Of a stretch of DNA of 64,000 nucleotides, positions 40,812 to 49,536 are shown in pieces. The notes under the pieces were generated by a model that saw nothing but the letters and a program-made list of their open reading frames with translations, was not told the DNA's origin and searched no databases. Both the position numbers and the translations under genes were made by a program. This DNA comes from Streptomyces sp. NBC_00341. Lineage in GTDB: Bacteria; Actinomycetota; Actinomycetes; Streptomycetales; Streptomycetaceae. The stretch spans positions 7,192,001-7,256,000 of the forward strand of contig NZ_CP108002.1 of NCBI RefSeq assembly GCF_041435055.1, given 5' to 3'. Positions within the stretch are counted from its first letter, which is position 1. Each line of letters begins with the position of its first letter.

Positions 40812-42554
40812 ATGGCCAAGCAGAACGTGGCGGAGCAGTTCGTCGATGTCCTCTCCCGCGCGGGGGTCAAGCGCCTGTACGGAGTCGTCGGCGACAGCCT
40901 CAACCCGGTCGTCGACGCCATCCGCCGGCACGCGGACATGGACTGGATCCAGGTCAGGCACGAGGAGACGGCCGCGTTCGCCGCCGGCGCGGAGGCGCAG
41001 ATCACCGGCACCCTGGCGGCCTGCGCCGGCTCGTGCGGACCGGGAAACCTGCACCTCATCAACGGCCTCTACGACGCCCACCGCTCGATGGCCCCCGTGC
41101 TCGCGCTCGCCTCGCACATCCCGTCGAGCGAGATCGGCCTCGGCTACTTCCAGGAGACCCATCCGGAGCTGCTCTTCCAGGAGTGCAGCCACTACAACGA
41201 GATGATCTCCAATCCGCAGCAGATGCCGCGACTGCTCCAGACGGCCATCCAGCACGCGATCGGCCAGGGCGGCGTCAGCGTCGTCTCGATGCCGGGTGAC
41301 ATCGCCTCGCAGGCCGCGCCGGAGAAGACCATCGAGCACGCCCTGGTCACCTCGCGGCCCAGCGTGCGGCCCGGCGACGCGGAGATCGAGAAGCTCTGCC
41401 GGATGGTCGACGAGGCCAAACGGGTGACGCTGTTCTGCGGCAGCGGCACGGCGGGTGCGCACGCGGAGGTGATGGAGTTCGCGGAACGGGTGAAGGCCCC
41501 CGTGGGGCACGCGCTGCGCGGCAAGGAGTGGATCCAGTACGACAACCCGTTCGACGTCGGCATGAGCGGACTGCTCGGCTACGGCGCGGCCTACGAGGCC
41601 ACCAACGAGTGCGATCTGCTGATCCTGCTCGGCACGGACTTCCCGTACAACGCCTTCCTGCCCACCGACGTGAAGATCGTCCAGGTCGACGTCCGTCCCG
41701 AGCACCTGGGCCGCCGCTCCAAGCTCGACCTGGCGGTCTGGGGGGACGTCCGCGAGACGCTGCGCTGTCTGACCCCGCGGGTGAAGGCGAAGTCCGACCG
41801 CAAGTTCCTCGACCGGATGCTCAAGAAGCACGCCGACGCGCTGGAGGGTGTGATCAGCGCGTACACCCGCAAGGTCGAGAAGCACGTCCCGATCCATCCC
41901 GAGTACGTGGCCTCCGTCCTGGACGAACTCGCCGACGAGGACGCCGTGTTCACCGTCGACACCGGTATGTGCAACGTCTGGGCGGCCCGCTATCTGACGC
42001 CCAACGGCAAGCGCCGGGTGATCGGTTCGTTCAGCCACGGTTCGATGGCCAACGCGCTGCCGCAGGCCATCGGCGCGCAGTTCACGGACCGGAACCGGCA
42101 GGTCGTCTCGATGTCCGGGGACGGCGGATTCACCATGCTGATGGGGGACTTCCTGACGCTCGTCCAGTACGACCTGCCGGTGAAGGTCGTCCTGTTCAAC
42201 AACTCCGCGCTGGGCATGGTCGAACTGGAGATGCTGGTGGCGGGGCTGCCGTCGTTCGGTACGACCAACAAGAACCCGGACTTCGCGGCCATCGCGCGGG
42301 CCTCGGGTGTGTACGGGGTACGGGTCGAGAAGCCCAAGCAGCTCGAAGGGGCCCTCAAGGACGCGTTCAAGCACAAGGGCCCGGCGCTCGTCGACATCGT
42401 CACCGACCCCAACGCGCTCTCGATGCCGCCGAAAATCAGCGCGGACATGGTGACCGGGTTCGCGCTCTCCGCGAGCAAGATCGTGCTGGACGGCGGGGTG
42501 GGCAAGATGGTCCAGATGGCCCGCTCCAACCTCCGTAACGTGCCCCGCCCCTGA
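40812..42554 (+). CDS. ThDP-dependent pyruvate oxidase/dehydrogenase (PoxB-like)
   Basis: 580 aa from ATG 40812, with AGGGAG upstream. The N-terminal ThDP pyrimidine domain has YGVVGDSLNPVVDAIRRH and the catalytic Glu in VRHEETAAFAAGAEA. The central FAD/Rossmann-like domain spans roughly residues 190-330. The C-terminal ThDP-binding motif GDGGFTMLMGDFLTLVQYDL ends with VVLFNN. This matches PoxB-type enzymes that decarboxylate pyruvate to acetate and CO2, passing electrons to quinone at the membrane. A C-terminal lipid-activation segment (PKISADMVTGFALSASKIVL) is plausible. Acetolactate synthase is the main alternative but the sequence favours PoxB. Confidence 0.88.
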   Translation: MAKQNVAEQFVDVLSRAGVKRLYGVVGDSLNPVVDAIRRHADMDWIQVRHEETAAFAAGAEAQITGTLAACAGSCGPGNLHLINGLYDAHRSMAPVLALASHIPSSEIGLGYFQETHPELLFQECSHYNEMISNPQQMPRLLQTAIQHAIGQGGVSVVSMPGDIASQAAPEKTIEHALVTSRPSVRPGDAEIEKLCRMVDEAKRVTLFCGSGTAGAHAEVMEFAERVKAPVGHALRGKEWIQYDNPFDVGMSGLLGYGAAYEATNECDLLILLGTDFPYNAFLPTDVKIVQVDVRPEHLGRRSKLDLAVWGDVRETLRCLTPRVKAKSDRKFLDRMLKKHADALEGVISAYTRKVEKHVPIHPEYVASVLDELADEDAVFTVDTGMCNVWAARYLTPNGKRRVIGSFSHGSMANALPQAIGAQFTDRNRQVVSMSGDGGFTMLMGDFLTLVQYDLPVKVVLFNNSALGMVELEMLVAGLPSFGTTNKNPDFAAIARASGVYGVRVEKPKQLEGALKDAFKHKGPALVDIVTDPNALSMPPKISADMVTGFALSASKIVLDGGVGKMVQMARSNLRNVPRP

Positions 42555-42593
42555 GTCCTTCCGGCCGGAGCGGCCGGATTGGCAGGAACGTGT

Positions 42594-42629
42594 GGAGCGG
42601 CCGGAGCCCCGCGAGGCCCCGGCCGCTCC
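42594..42629. terminator. Terminator between convergent poxB-like and ALF-repeat genes
   Basis: GGAGCGGCCGGAGCC (42594-42608) and GGCCCCGGCCGCTCC (42615-42629) form a 15-bp stem with one mismatch and a 6-nt loop. Confidence 0.65.
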
Positions 42630-42638
42630 GGCGTGGTC

Positions 42639-43394
42639 CTACGCGTCCACCTCGTACTGGCCGTGCTCCAGGAAGTACCGCAGCTCCTCCGGAGTGCCGT
42701 CGATGACGGCCTCTGCCGCCGCCCGGAGCGCGCTGCTGCTGTTCGGGTCGCCGAGTATGCGGGCGACAGCGACCCGGTCGTCCTCTGCCTGGGCGAGGCG
42801 GTAGCCGGTTTCGAGCCAGGCGCGGAGTTGTTCCGGGGTGGCGTCGCTGTTGAGGAGTTCGTTGACTTCGCGGATGACGCGCTTTCCGCTGTCGGGGTTG
42901 GCGAGGAGTTTGACGATGGCGACCGAGTCGTCTTCCGCCTGGGCGAGGCGGTAGCCGGTTTCGAGCCAGGCGCGGAGTTCTTCCGGGGTGGCGTTGCTGT
43001 CGAGGAGTTCGTTGACTTCGCGGATGACGCGCTTTCCGCTGTCGGGGTTGGCGAGGAGTTTGACGATGGCGACCGAGTCGTCTTCCGCCTGGGCCAGGCG
43101 GTAGCCGGTCTTCAGGAAGGCGCGCATGTCCTCCACCGTGCCGTCGAGGGCCTTGTTCGCCTCCCGGGTGACCCCCTTGCCACTGTCCTCGTCCGCCATG
43201 ATGCGGAGGATCGCGATACGGAGCTCTTCCTCGGACATGTCGTCCACGGGCGTGCCGGGGTCGTCCGTGGCTGCCGGCGCCGTCACGGTGGCGGGCGCCG
43301 AGGAGCTACCGGCGGCGAAGGCCGGAGTGGTCAGCAGGAGGGCCGGAGTCAGGGCGGTGGCCGCTACGGCCAGAGCGGCACGGGTCAGTCTCAT
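42639..43394 (-). CDS. Secreted ALF-repeat protein
   Basis: 251 aa; ATG 43394 (MRLTRAALAVAATALTPALLL) was chosen because it opens a clean signal peptide ending near PAFAAG. The mature part is four helical repeats of about 50 residues built on TGYRLAQAEDDSVAIVKLL and NPDSGKRVIREVNELLDS, characteristic of actinobacterial ALF (AEDDR/LxxxF-type) repeats of unknown function. Two central repeats are almost identical, also at DNA level. The repeats are acidic and alpha-helical with no Cys, suggesting a secreted binding scaffold. Nothing in the flanks indicates the partner. Confidence 0.8.
   Translation of the reverse strand: MRLTRAALAVAATALTPALLLTTPAFAAGSSSAPATVTAPAATDDPGTPVDDMSEEELRIAILRIMADEDSGKGVTREANKALDGTVEDMRAFLKTGYRLAQAEDDSVAIVKLLANPDSGKRVIREVNELLDSNATPEELRAWLETGYRLAQAEDDSVAIVKLLANPDSGKRVIREVNELLNSDATPEQLRAWLETGYRLAQAEDDRVAVARILGDPNSSSALRAAAEAVIDGTPEELRYFLEHGQYEVDA
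42781..43080 (-). repeat. Tandem 150-bp direct repeat within the ALF-repeat gene
   Basis: 42781-42930 and 42931-43080 match at 145 of 150 positions. The unit encodes 50 residues, so the reading frame is preserved. The repeats contain more A/T than neighbouring coding sequence, with many GAG-TTC and GAC-GAT type words. Confidence 0.9.
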
Positions 43395-43616
43395 ACGGGT
43401 GGACCTGCCTTCGGGACGCGGTGATGATCGGAGCACCGGCGAGCGTGCGCGCAACCGCCGGTGACGTGCAGCATCGCCCGCGACGGGTGCTGGAGTCACT
43501 TCCGGATTCCGGCAGTTGTCACACCCCCCACGCTGCTATGCGCAGGCATCGCGGCGGCCCGTACCCAGTGCGGCAAGTGCGTGACGGTCCGTCAAATCTG
43601 ATGCGATGACGACCTC

Positions 43617-43645
43617 TTGGCACCCCCTGAGCAATGTGACATATT
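43617..43645 (+). promoter_or_regulatory. Candidate promoter of hydroxyproline operon (leaderless)
   Basis: -35 TTGGCA (43617-43622), 17-bp spacer, -10 CATATT (43640-43645). The expected start falls at about 43652, exactly on the GTG of the first gene, which has no ribosome-binding site; a leaderless mRNA is therefore likely. Confidence 0.4.
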
Positions 43646-43646
43646 A
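43635..43646 (+). promoter_or_regulatory. YGTGMCATWKTA motif, copy 1 (hydroxyproline operon)
   Basis: TGTGACATATTA overlaps the predicted -10 of the hydroxyproline operon. Related copies are CGTGACATTGTA (53623-53634, before the GntR gene) and TGTGCCATTGTA (54515-54526, before the collagenase). Candidate operator; a shared -10 box is the alternative explanation. Confidence 0.4.
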
Positions 43647-43651
43647 CTGAC

Positions 43652-44863
43652 GTGTTCACGAGACAGCCTTTGGATGTCGTCGTTGTCGGTGCCGGAGTGG
43701 TCGGCGCCGCCTGCGCCTATTACGCGGCCCGGTCCGGACTTGCCGTCGCGGTGGTGGACAGCGGACCCGTCGCCGGTGGCACCACCGGGGCCGGGGAGGG
43801 GAACCTCCTGGTCTCCGACAAGCCGCCGGGTCCTGAGCTGGACCTCGCACTGCACTCCGCCTCCCTCTGGCTCGAACTCGCCCAAGTGCTGCCGCCCGCA
43901 ATCGAGTTCGAGCAGAAGGGCGGCCTGGTGGTCGCGGCGGACGAAGCGTCGCTGGCCACGCTGACCGCGACAGCGGCCGGACAGGCGGAGGCGGGGGTAC
44001 GGACCCAGGCCGTCGCTCCGCACGAGCTGCCCGGACTGGAACCGCACCTCGCACCCGGCCTCGCGGGCGGAGTCCTCTACCCGCAGGACGCCCAGGTCCA
44101 ACCGGCGCTGGCGGCGGCACATCTGCTGCGCGCGGCGCGCGAGGCCGGGGCCCGTGTCCGGCTGGGGGAGGCGGTCACGGCCGTGCTGACCGGGCCGGGC
44201 GGCGCGGTGCGCGGCGTACGGACCGGCCGGGGCGAGCTGCTGGCCCCCGCGGTGGTCAATGCCACGGGCGTCCGGGGCGGCGAACTCGCCGCGCTGGCGG
44301 GGGTGCAGCTGCCCGTCCTGCCCAGACGCGGCTTCGTCCTGGTGACCGAGCCGCTGCCCCGGCTGATCAGGCACAAGGTGTACGCGGCGGAGTACGTGGC
44401 CGATGTGTCCAGCGGCTCTGCCGCGCTGCAGACCTCACCCGTCGTCGAGGGAACCCCGTCGGGGCCGGTACTGATCGGCGCGAGCCGTGAACGGGTGGGC
44501 TTCGACCGTACGTTGTCCGTGCCGGTGATCAGCAGGCTGGCAGCCGCGGCCGCCGCCCTCTTCCCCGTACTCGGACAGGCCCGTGTGCTGCGCGCCTACC
44601 ACGGCTTCCGCCCCTATCTGCCGGACCACCTGCCGGCGATCGGCCCCGATCGCCGGGTTCCGGGCCTCTTTCACGCCTGCGGTCACGAGGGCGCGGGCAT
44701 CGGGCTCGCACCCGCCACGGCCGCACTGGTCGTCGCGGCGATCCGCGGCGAGGAGCCCGCCATTGACCCCGGACCGTTCCGTCCCGACCGATTCGGCACC
44801 GCCTTCGGTACCGCCTCCGAGGGCCGCCCGACCGCCCCGTCACCGAGACAGGAGCCCTGGTGA
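43652..44863 (+). CDS. D-hydroxyproline dehydrogenase, DAAO-like FAD subunit
   Basis: 403 aa from GTG 43652. An FAD dinucleotide motif is at the N-terminus (DVVVVGAGVVGAACAYYAARSG), with GGTTGAGEGNLL, a central substrate domain and the C-terminal FAD motif HACGHEGAGIGLAPATA. It belongs to the D-amino-acid-oxidase superfamily, like the beta subunit of D-hydroxyproline dehydrogenase or hydrogen-cyanide-synthase HcnC. The next two genes supply the [2Fe-2S] and second flavin subunits, so the three-gene complex should oxidise cis-4-hydroxy-D-proline to 1-pyrroline-4-hydroxy-2-carboxylate at the membrane. The stop overlaps the next start (GTGA). Confidence 0.85.
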   Translation: MFTRQPLDVVVVGAGVVGAACAYYAARSGLAVAVVDSGPVAGGTTGAGEGNLLVSDKPPGPELDLALHSASLWLELAQVLPPAIEFEQKGGLVVAADEASLATLTATAAGQAEAGVRTQAVAPHELPGLEPHLAPGLAGGVLYPQDAQVQPALAAAHLLRAAREAGARVRLGEAVTAVLTGPGGAVRGVRTGRGELLAPAVVNATGVRGGELAALAGVQLPVLPRRGFVLVTEPLPRLIRHKVYAAEYVADVSSGSAALQTSPVVEGTPSGPVLIGASRERVGFDRTLSVPVISRLAAAAAALFPVLGQARVLRAYHGFRPYLPDHLPAIGPDRRVPGLFHACGHEGAGIGLAPATAALVVAAIRGEEPAIDPGPFRPDRFGTAFGTASEGRPTAPSPRQEPW

Positions 44864-45198
44864 TACGTAACCGCAAGCGCACCGCCGCCCGCACCCCGGC
44901 CGCCGCGGCCGGTGCCGAACCGGGGCCGGGGTTCGAGATCACCTTCGACGGCCGCCCGGTCCACGCCCTGCCGGGCCGGAGCATCGCCGCCGTCCTCTGG
45001 GCGGACTCCGTCCTCACCTGGCGCACCACCAGGGTGAACGGGCGGCCACGGGGGGCCTTCTGCGGCATCGGCTCCTGCTTCGACTGCCTGGTCACCGTGA
45101 ACGGGGTCCCCGGCAGGCGGGCCTGTCTCCAGCCCGCCCGCCCCGGTGATGTGGTCACGACCCAGGAGGGGGACGGACATGCCGGACTCCGCCGCTGA
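44860..45198 (+). CDS. D-hydroxyproline dehydrogenase, [2Fe-2S] subunit
   Basis: 112 aa from GTG 44860, overlapping the previous stop. A short basic N-terminus precedes a plant-type ferredoxin fold: FEITFDGRPVHALPGRSIAAVLWA, then the cluster Cys in FCGIGSCFDCLVTVNG and a fourth Cys in RRACLQPARPGD. This is the HcnA-like small electron-transfer subunit found with the two flavoproteins of such dehydrogenases. It overlaps the next gene by 20 bp. Confidence 0.85.
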   Translation: MIRNRKRTAARTPAAAAGAEPGPGFEITFDGRPVHALPGRSIAAVLWADSVLTWRTTRVNGRPRGAFCGIGSCFDCLVTVNGVPGRRACLQPARPGDVVTTQEGDGHAGLRR

Positions 45199-46645
45199 AC
45201 CTTCGCCCCCCGCCCCCGCCCCGCACTTCGCCGAACTCGCCGTGGTGGGCGCCGGTCCGGCCGGACTGGCGGCCGCGGTCACCGCCGCCGACGGCGGACT
45301 CGACGTGGTCCTCCTCGACGCGGCGGACGCACCCGGCGGCCAGTACTACCGCTCTCCGGCCCCCGGCCTGCGCGCCACTCGGCCAGAGGCGCTGCACCAC
45401 GGCTGGGCGCGGTTCGCCGGACTGACCGCCCGGCTCGCCCGGCACCGGGAAGCGGGCCGGATCCGCCACCTCGCCGGGCACCAGGTGTGGGCCGTCGAGC
45501 GGACCGGGGCGGACTGGACCCTGCACGCCGTGACCGGGCCCGACGGCGAGGGATCGGCCACGCTCCGGGCCCGCCGGCTGCTCATCGCGACCGGCTCCCA
45601 CGAGCGGCAGCTCCCCTTCCCCGGCTGGACCCTGCCCGGAGTCGTCGGTGCGGCCGGGGCGCAGGCCATGCTCAAGTCGGGTCTGGTGCTGCCGGGACAG
45701 CGCGTCGTCGTCGCGGGCAGCGGACCGCTTCTTCAGGCCGTCGCGGTATCACTGGCGCGCGCCGGTGCCCGGGTGCCCGCACTGGTGGAGGCCGCCGGAT
45801 ACGGGGCGTACGGACGCGCTCCCCGCGTGCTGGCCGCGGACCCCGGCCGGCTCCGGGAGGGGATACGGCACTCCGCGGCGCTGGCGGGCCACCGGGTACG
45901 GGTACTGGCCCACCGCGCGGTCACCGCCGTGCACGGAACGGAGCGGGTGGAGGGCGTCACCGTCAGCCGCCTGGACCGCGACTGGCGCCCGCTCCCCGGG
46001 ACCGGGCGCCGGATCGACTGCGACACCCTGGCCGTGGGCCACGGACTGGTCCCCCAGCTCGACCTGGCCGTCGGCCTGGGCTGCGAGACCCGGTGCGGCG
46101 CGGACGGTTCGGCGGCCCTGGTACTCGACGAGGACCTGTCCACCACCGTGCCCGGCGTCTGGGCCGCGGGCGAGCCCGGCGGCATCGGCGGCGTGCACCT
46201 CGCCCTGGCCGAGGGGGAGTTGGCGGCCCTCGCGGTGACGGGGGACGCCCGGGACGGCAGGCGGGACCGGGACGCGCGCCGGATGGCGGTGCTGCGCCGG
46301 ACCCGGCGGCGGATGCGCGCGTTCGCCGAGCTGATGGGCGCCGTGCACCGGCCCGGCCCCGGCTGGACCGAGTGGCTCGCCGCCGACACGGAGGTCTGCC
46401 GCTGCGAGGAGGTCACCGCGGGCGCGATCCGCACGGCGGTCGACGACCTCGGCGCCGGGGACAGCCGTACCGTCAAACTCCTCACCCGGGCCGGGATGGG
46501 CTGGTGCCAGGGCCGGACCTGCGGATTCCCGGTCCGGGAGCTGGCGGGCTGCGCGGCCGAGGCCGGAGCCCCGGACCGCCGGCCGCTTGCCTGCCCGGTC
46601 CCGCTCGCCACGCTCGCCCGCGCGGCCCGCCCCGAGGACGGATGA
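45179..46645 (+). CDS. D-hydroxyproline dehydrogenase, NAD(P)/FAD-type subunit with BFD-like domain
   Basis: 488 aa; ATG 45179 follows AGGAGGGGGACGGAC. An N-terminal FAD motif (LAVVGAGPAGLAAAVTAADGG), a second nucleotide motif (RVVVAGSGPLLQAVAVSLARAG) and a late FAD motif (VWAAGEPGGIGGVHLALAEG) give the pyridine-nucleotide-disulfide reductase fold. The C-terminal 100 residues are a BFD-like iron-sulfur domain with four Cys (VCRCEEVTAGAI and WCQGRTCG). This corresponds to the HcnB-like alpha subunit. It works with the two preceding products to move electrons from D-hydroxyproline to the respiratory chain. Confidence 0.85.
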   Translation: MPDSAAEPSPPAPAPHFAELAVVGAGPAGLAAAVTAADGGLDVVLLDAADAPGGQYYRSPAPGLRATRPEALHHGWARFAGLTARLARHREAGRIRHLAGHQVWAVERTGADWTLHAVTGPDGEGSATLRARRLLIATGSHERQLPFPGWTLPGVVGAAGAQAMLKSGLVLPGQRVVVAGSGPLLQAVAVSLARAGARVPALVEAAGYGAYGRAPRVLAADPGRLREGIRHSAALAGHRVRVLAHRAVTAVHGTERVEGVTVSRLDRDWRPLPGTGRRIDCDTLAVGHGLVPQLDLAVGLGCETRCGADGSAALVLDEDLSTTVPGVWAAGEPGGIGGVHLALAEGELAALAVTGDARDGRRDRDARRMAVLRRTRRRMRAFAELMGAVHRPGPGWTEWLAADTEVCRCEEVTAGAIRTAVDDLGAGDSRTVKLLTRAGMGWCQGRTCGFPVRELAGCAAEAGAPDRRPLACPVPLATLARAARPEDG

Positions 46646-46743
46646 ACTCCCGGGGCACGCACGTCTCCCGAGCGCCACCGGGAGCGCGGCCTTCTCGTCC
46701 CCTTCGCCGGTCCATGTCATGCCACACCTCTGAGGGAGCCCAG

Positions 46744-47652
46744 ATGTCGACGAACTCCACTGCCCGCAACAGTCCTTGGCGAGGCGTCATGGTCGCCACA
46801 CCGCTCACGCTGCGCGACGACCGGTCCATCGACTTCGACGCGTACGCAGCCCACGTCCGCGACCTCGTGGACGCCGGCTGCGACGGGGTGGTGCCGAACG
46901 GCTCACTGGGGGAGTACCAGACCCTCACGGAGCAGGAGCGCGACCAAGTGGTGCGCGTCGCGGTGGAGGCCGCCGGGGACGGGGCCAGGGTCATGCCCGG
47001 GGTCTCCGCCTACGACAGCGCCCAGTCGCGCCGCCTCGCCGACCGGGCGGCGGAGGCGGGTGCCGGCTCCGTCCTGCTGCTGCCGCCCAACGGCTATCCG
47101 TGCGAGGACGCCGCGGTCCGCGCGCACTACGCCGAGGTCGCCGGGGCGGGCCTGCCGGTCGTCGCGTACAACAACCCGTACGACACCAAGGTCGACCTGA
47201 CCCCCGGGCTGCTCGCGCAACTCCACACGGACGGTTCCATTGTGGCCGTCAAGGAGTTCAGCGGGGACGTCCGCAGGGCCTACGAGATCGCGGAGGAGGC
47301 CCCCGGACTCGACCTGCTGGTGGGGGCCGACGACGTGCTCCTGGAACTCGCGCTGGCCGGTGCGGTCGGCTGGATCGCCGGCTGCCCCAACATGCTGCCC
47401 GCCGGCTGTGTCGCGCTGTACCGCGCCGCCGTGTCCGGGGACCTGGAGACGGCCCTGCCGCTCTACCGGCGGCTCCATCCGCTGCTGCGGTGGGACTCCA
47501 AGCCGGAGTTCGTCCAGGCGATCAAGGCGTCGATGGACATCGTCGGGCGGCACGGCGGCCCCACCCGGCCGCCCCGGCTGCCCCTGGACGCGGAGTCCGC
47601 CGCCGCCGTGCGCGCCGCCACGGAGAAGGCGCTGGCCGAAGGGCTGGACTGA
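46744..47652 (+). CDS. 1-Pyrroline-4-hydroxy-2-carboxylate deaminase (DapA family)
   Basis: 302 aa from ATG 46744, with GAGGGAGCCCAG upstream. TIM-barrel aldolase fold with VVPNGSLGEYQTLTEQE replacing the usual G-T/S-T-G-E loop, VAYNNPYDTKVDL supplying Tyr, and Schiff-base Lys in VAVKEFSGD. In hydroxyproline clusters this family member deaminates the pyrroline to alpha-ketoglutarate semialdehyde. The GSLGE loop and the late WDSKPEFVQAIKAS segment agree with that subgroup. It is fourth in the operon, 98 bp after the dehydrogenase genes. Confidence 0.85.
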   Translation: MSTNSTARNSPWRGVMVATPLTLRDDRSIDFDAYAAHVRDLVDAGCDGVVPNGSLGEYQTLTEQERDQVVRVAVEAAGDGARVMPGVSAYDSAQSRRLADRAAEAGAGSVLLLPPNGYPCEDAAVRAHYAEVAGAGLPVVAYNNPYDTKVDLTPGLLAQLHTDGSIVAVKEFSGDVRRAYEIAEEAPGLDLLVGADDVLLELALAGAVGWIAGCPNMLPAGCVALYRAAVSGDLETALPLYRRLHPLLRWDSKPEFVQAIKASMDIVGRHGGPTRPPRLPLDAESAAAVRAATEKALAEGLD

Positions 47653-47737
47653 CCGGGACCGGCGGAGAGCACTCGACATACCGCCCCGGCGCACAGCACA
47701 CGCCGCGGCGGACCGGCAGCACGACCGAGGGGGAGAC

Positions 47738-48739
47738 TTGCGCACGCGTCACGTATTCCACGCCGTCGACTCGCACACCGAGGGCATGCCCACCCGTGTG
47801 ATCACCGGCGGGATCGGCACCGTCCCCGGCGCCACCATGGCCGAGCGACGCGACTACTTCATGGCGCACCGCGACGCGGTGCGCACCCTGCTGATGTACG
47901 AGCCACGCGGCCATGCCGCAATGAGCGGGGCCGTCCTCCAGCCGCCGACCCGCCCCGACGCCGACTTCGGGGTCCTGTTCATGGAGGTCTCGGGCTGTCT
48001 GCCGATGTGCGGACACGGCACGATCGGGGTGGCCACCGTGCTGGTCGAGACCGGCATGGTGGAGGTCACGGAACCGGTCACCACCGTACGGCTGGACACC
48101 CCGGCCGGACTGGTCTCCGTCGACGTCCACGTCGAGGACGGCGCCGCCACCTCCGTCACCCTGACCAACGTCCCCGCTTTCTCCGCCGGGCTGGGACTCA
48201 CGGCGAAGGTCCCCGGCCTCGGCACCGTCACCTACGATCTGGCCTACGGCGGAAACTTCTACGCGATGGTGCAACTGGACGATCTCGGGCTCCCGTTCGA
48301 CCGTTCGCGCAAGGACGAGTTGCTGGAGGCGGGGCTCGCCCTGATGGACGCGGTCAACGAGACGGACCGCCCGGTCCATCCGCTCGACCCCGGCATCAAC
48401 GGGCTCAAGCACGTCCAGCTCATCGCGCCCGGCTCCGACGCCGTCCACTCCCGGCACGCGATGGCCATCCACCCCGGCTGGTTCGACCGGTCACCGTGCG
48501 GCACCGGGACCTCCGCGCGGATGGCCCAGCTGCACGCGCGGGGCGAACTCCCCCTGGACACGGACTTCGTGAACGAGTCCTTCATCGGCACCACGTTCAC
48601 CGGCCGGCTGGTCGCGGAGACCACCGTCGGCACGCTGCCCGCCGTCGTCCCCACGGTCACGGGCCGCGCCTGGATCACCGGAACCGCGCAGTACTTCCTG
48701 GACCCGTCCGACCCGTTCCCCGAAGGGTTCCTGCTGTGA
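47738..48739 (+). CDS. 4-Hydroxyproline 2-epimerase (proline racemase family)
   Basis: 333 aa, apparently from TTG 47738 with GGGGGAG directly upstream; no better start lies nearby. Both catalytic Cys are present: Cys 91 in LPMCGHGTIG and Cys 254 in SPCGTGTSARM. Two Cys indicate a racemase/epimerase rather than trans-3-hydroxyproline dehydratase, which has Thr at the second site. Other family marks are DSHTEGMPTRVI, GGNFYAMV and HPLDPGINGLKHVQL. It converts trans-4-hydroxy-L-proline to cis-4-hydroxy-D-proline, the entry step of the pathway, although its gene is last in the operon. Confidence 0.88.
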   Translation: MRTRHVFHAVDSHTEGMPTRVITGGIGTVPGATMAERRDYFMAHRDAVRTLLMYEPRGHAAMSGAVLQPPTRPDADFGVLFMEVSGCLPMCGHGTIGVATVLVETGMVEVTEPVTTVRLDTPAGLVSVDVHVEDGAATSVTLTNVPAFSAGLGLTAKVPGLGTVTYDLAYGGNFYAMVQLDDLGLPFDRSRKDELLEAGLALMDAVNETDRPVHPLDPGINGLKHVQLIAPGSDAVHSRHAMAIHPGWFDRSPCGTGTSARMAQLHARGELPLDTDFVNESFIGTTFTGRLVAETTVGTLPAVVPTVTGRAWITGTAQYFLDPSDPFPEGFLL

Positions 48740-48760
48740 ACCGCTGACCGCGGAGGGACA

Positions 48761-48803
48761 ACAGCCCCACCCTGCCTCCGGCCCGGGGGCGTGGTGGGGC
48801 TGT
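48761..48803. terminator. Terminator after hydroxyproline operon
   Basis: ACAGCCCCACC (48761-48771) and GGTGGGGCTGT (48793-48803) pair perfectly over 11 bp between the convergent epimerase and TetR genes. Confidence 0.65.
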
Positions 48804-48851
48804 CGCCGGACGGCGTCGAACCGGCCCGGCATCAGGCACGGGCGCGGGAGG

Positions 48852-49454
48852 TCACCGGCCCAGCAGTTCCCAGAAGTAGGACAGCTGCTCGGCCATGTCG
48901 ATCTCGGGGTCGTACTGCCACTGCATCTGCAGTCCGTCGATCAGCGCGAAGACCAGGGCGGCGAGGCGGTCGGCGTCGATGTCCTCCGGTAGCTGCCCGG
49001 TCGCCTGCTGGGCGCGGATCGCGTCGGCGCCGCCGGCCCGCGCGAAGCGGTAGCGGTCGCGGAAGTACGCGTGCCCGGGGTGGTCGGGTTCGACGGCCTC
49101 TGCGGAGAGGCGGGAGAAGAGCTGGACCAGTCCGGGGACCTCGGCGTTGTGGCGCTGAAGGTCGGCGAGCGCCCGTGCGAGGTCGGGCGGGAAGGCGGCT
49201 GTGCCCTCGCCGCTGTCCCGGCCGCCGACCGTCAGCAGGTCGACGGCGTCACGGCGGCGCAGGATCTCGATGAAGAGCTGTTCCTTGCTGCCGAAGTAGT
49301 GCAGCAGGCCGGTCTGGCTGAGGTCGACGGCCTGGGCCAGTTCGCGCACCGTGGCGCGGCTGTAGCCGACCCTGGCGACGATCTCCAGTGCGGTGTCGAG
49401 AATCTCCTCGCGCTTGGCGATGCCCTTCGCATAGGAGCCACGTGTTCGAGCCAT
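48852..49454 (-). CDS. TetR-family regulator of the GH3-MFS genes
   Basis: 200 aa from ATG 49454 (MARTRGSYAKGIAKREEIL). N-terminal TetR helix-turn-helix: ILDTALEIVARVGYSRATVRELAQAVDLSQTGLLHYFGSKEQLF. The C-terminal ligand-binding helices include ALADLQRHNAEVPGLVQLFSRLSAEAVEPDHP and LAALVFALIDGLQMQWQYDP. It is divergent from the GH3 gene, with a candidate operator at 49537-49559. It most likely represses the glycosidase and sugar transporter and responds to a sugar or aglycone, rather than controlling the convergent hydroxyproline operon. Confidence 0.86.
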   Translation of the reverse strand: MARTRGSYAKGIAKREEILDTALEIVARVGYSRATVRELAQAVDLSQTGLLHYFGSKEQLFIEILRRRDAVDLLTVGGRDSGEGTAAFPPDLARALADLQRHNAEVPGLVQLFSRLSAEAVEPDHPGHAYFRDRYRFARAGGADAIRAQQATGQLPEDIDADRLAALVFALIDGLQMQWQYDPEIDMAEQLSYFWELLGR

Positions 49455-49536
49455 GAGGGCGAGCCTATGCCACCCTCCGCCACCGACTGCCACCGGCTGC
49501 CACTGGAAGTTACCTGGTCGCAGCTCTTGTGGCGCC

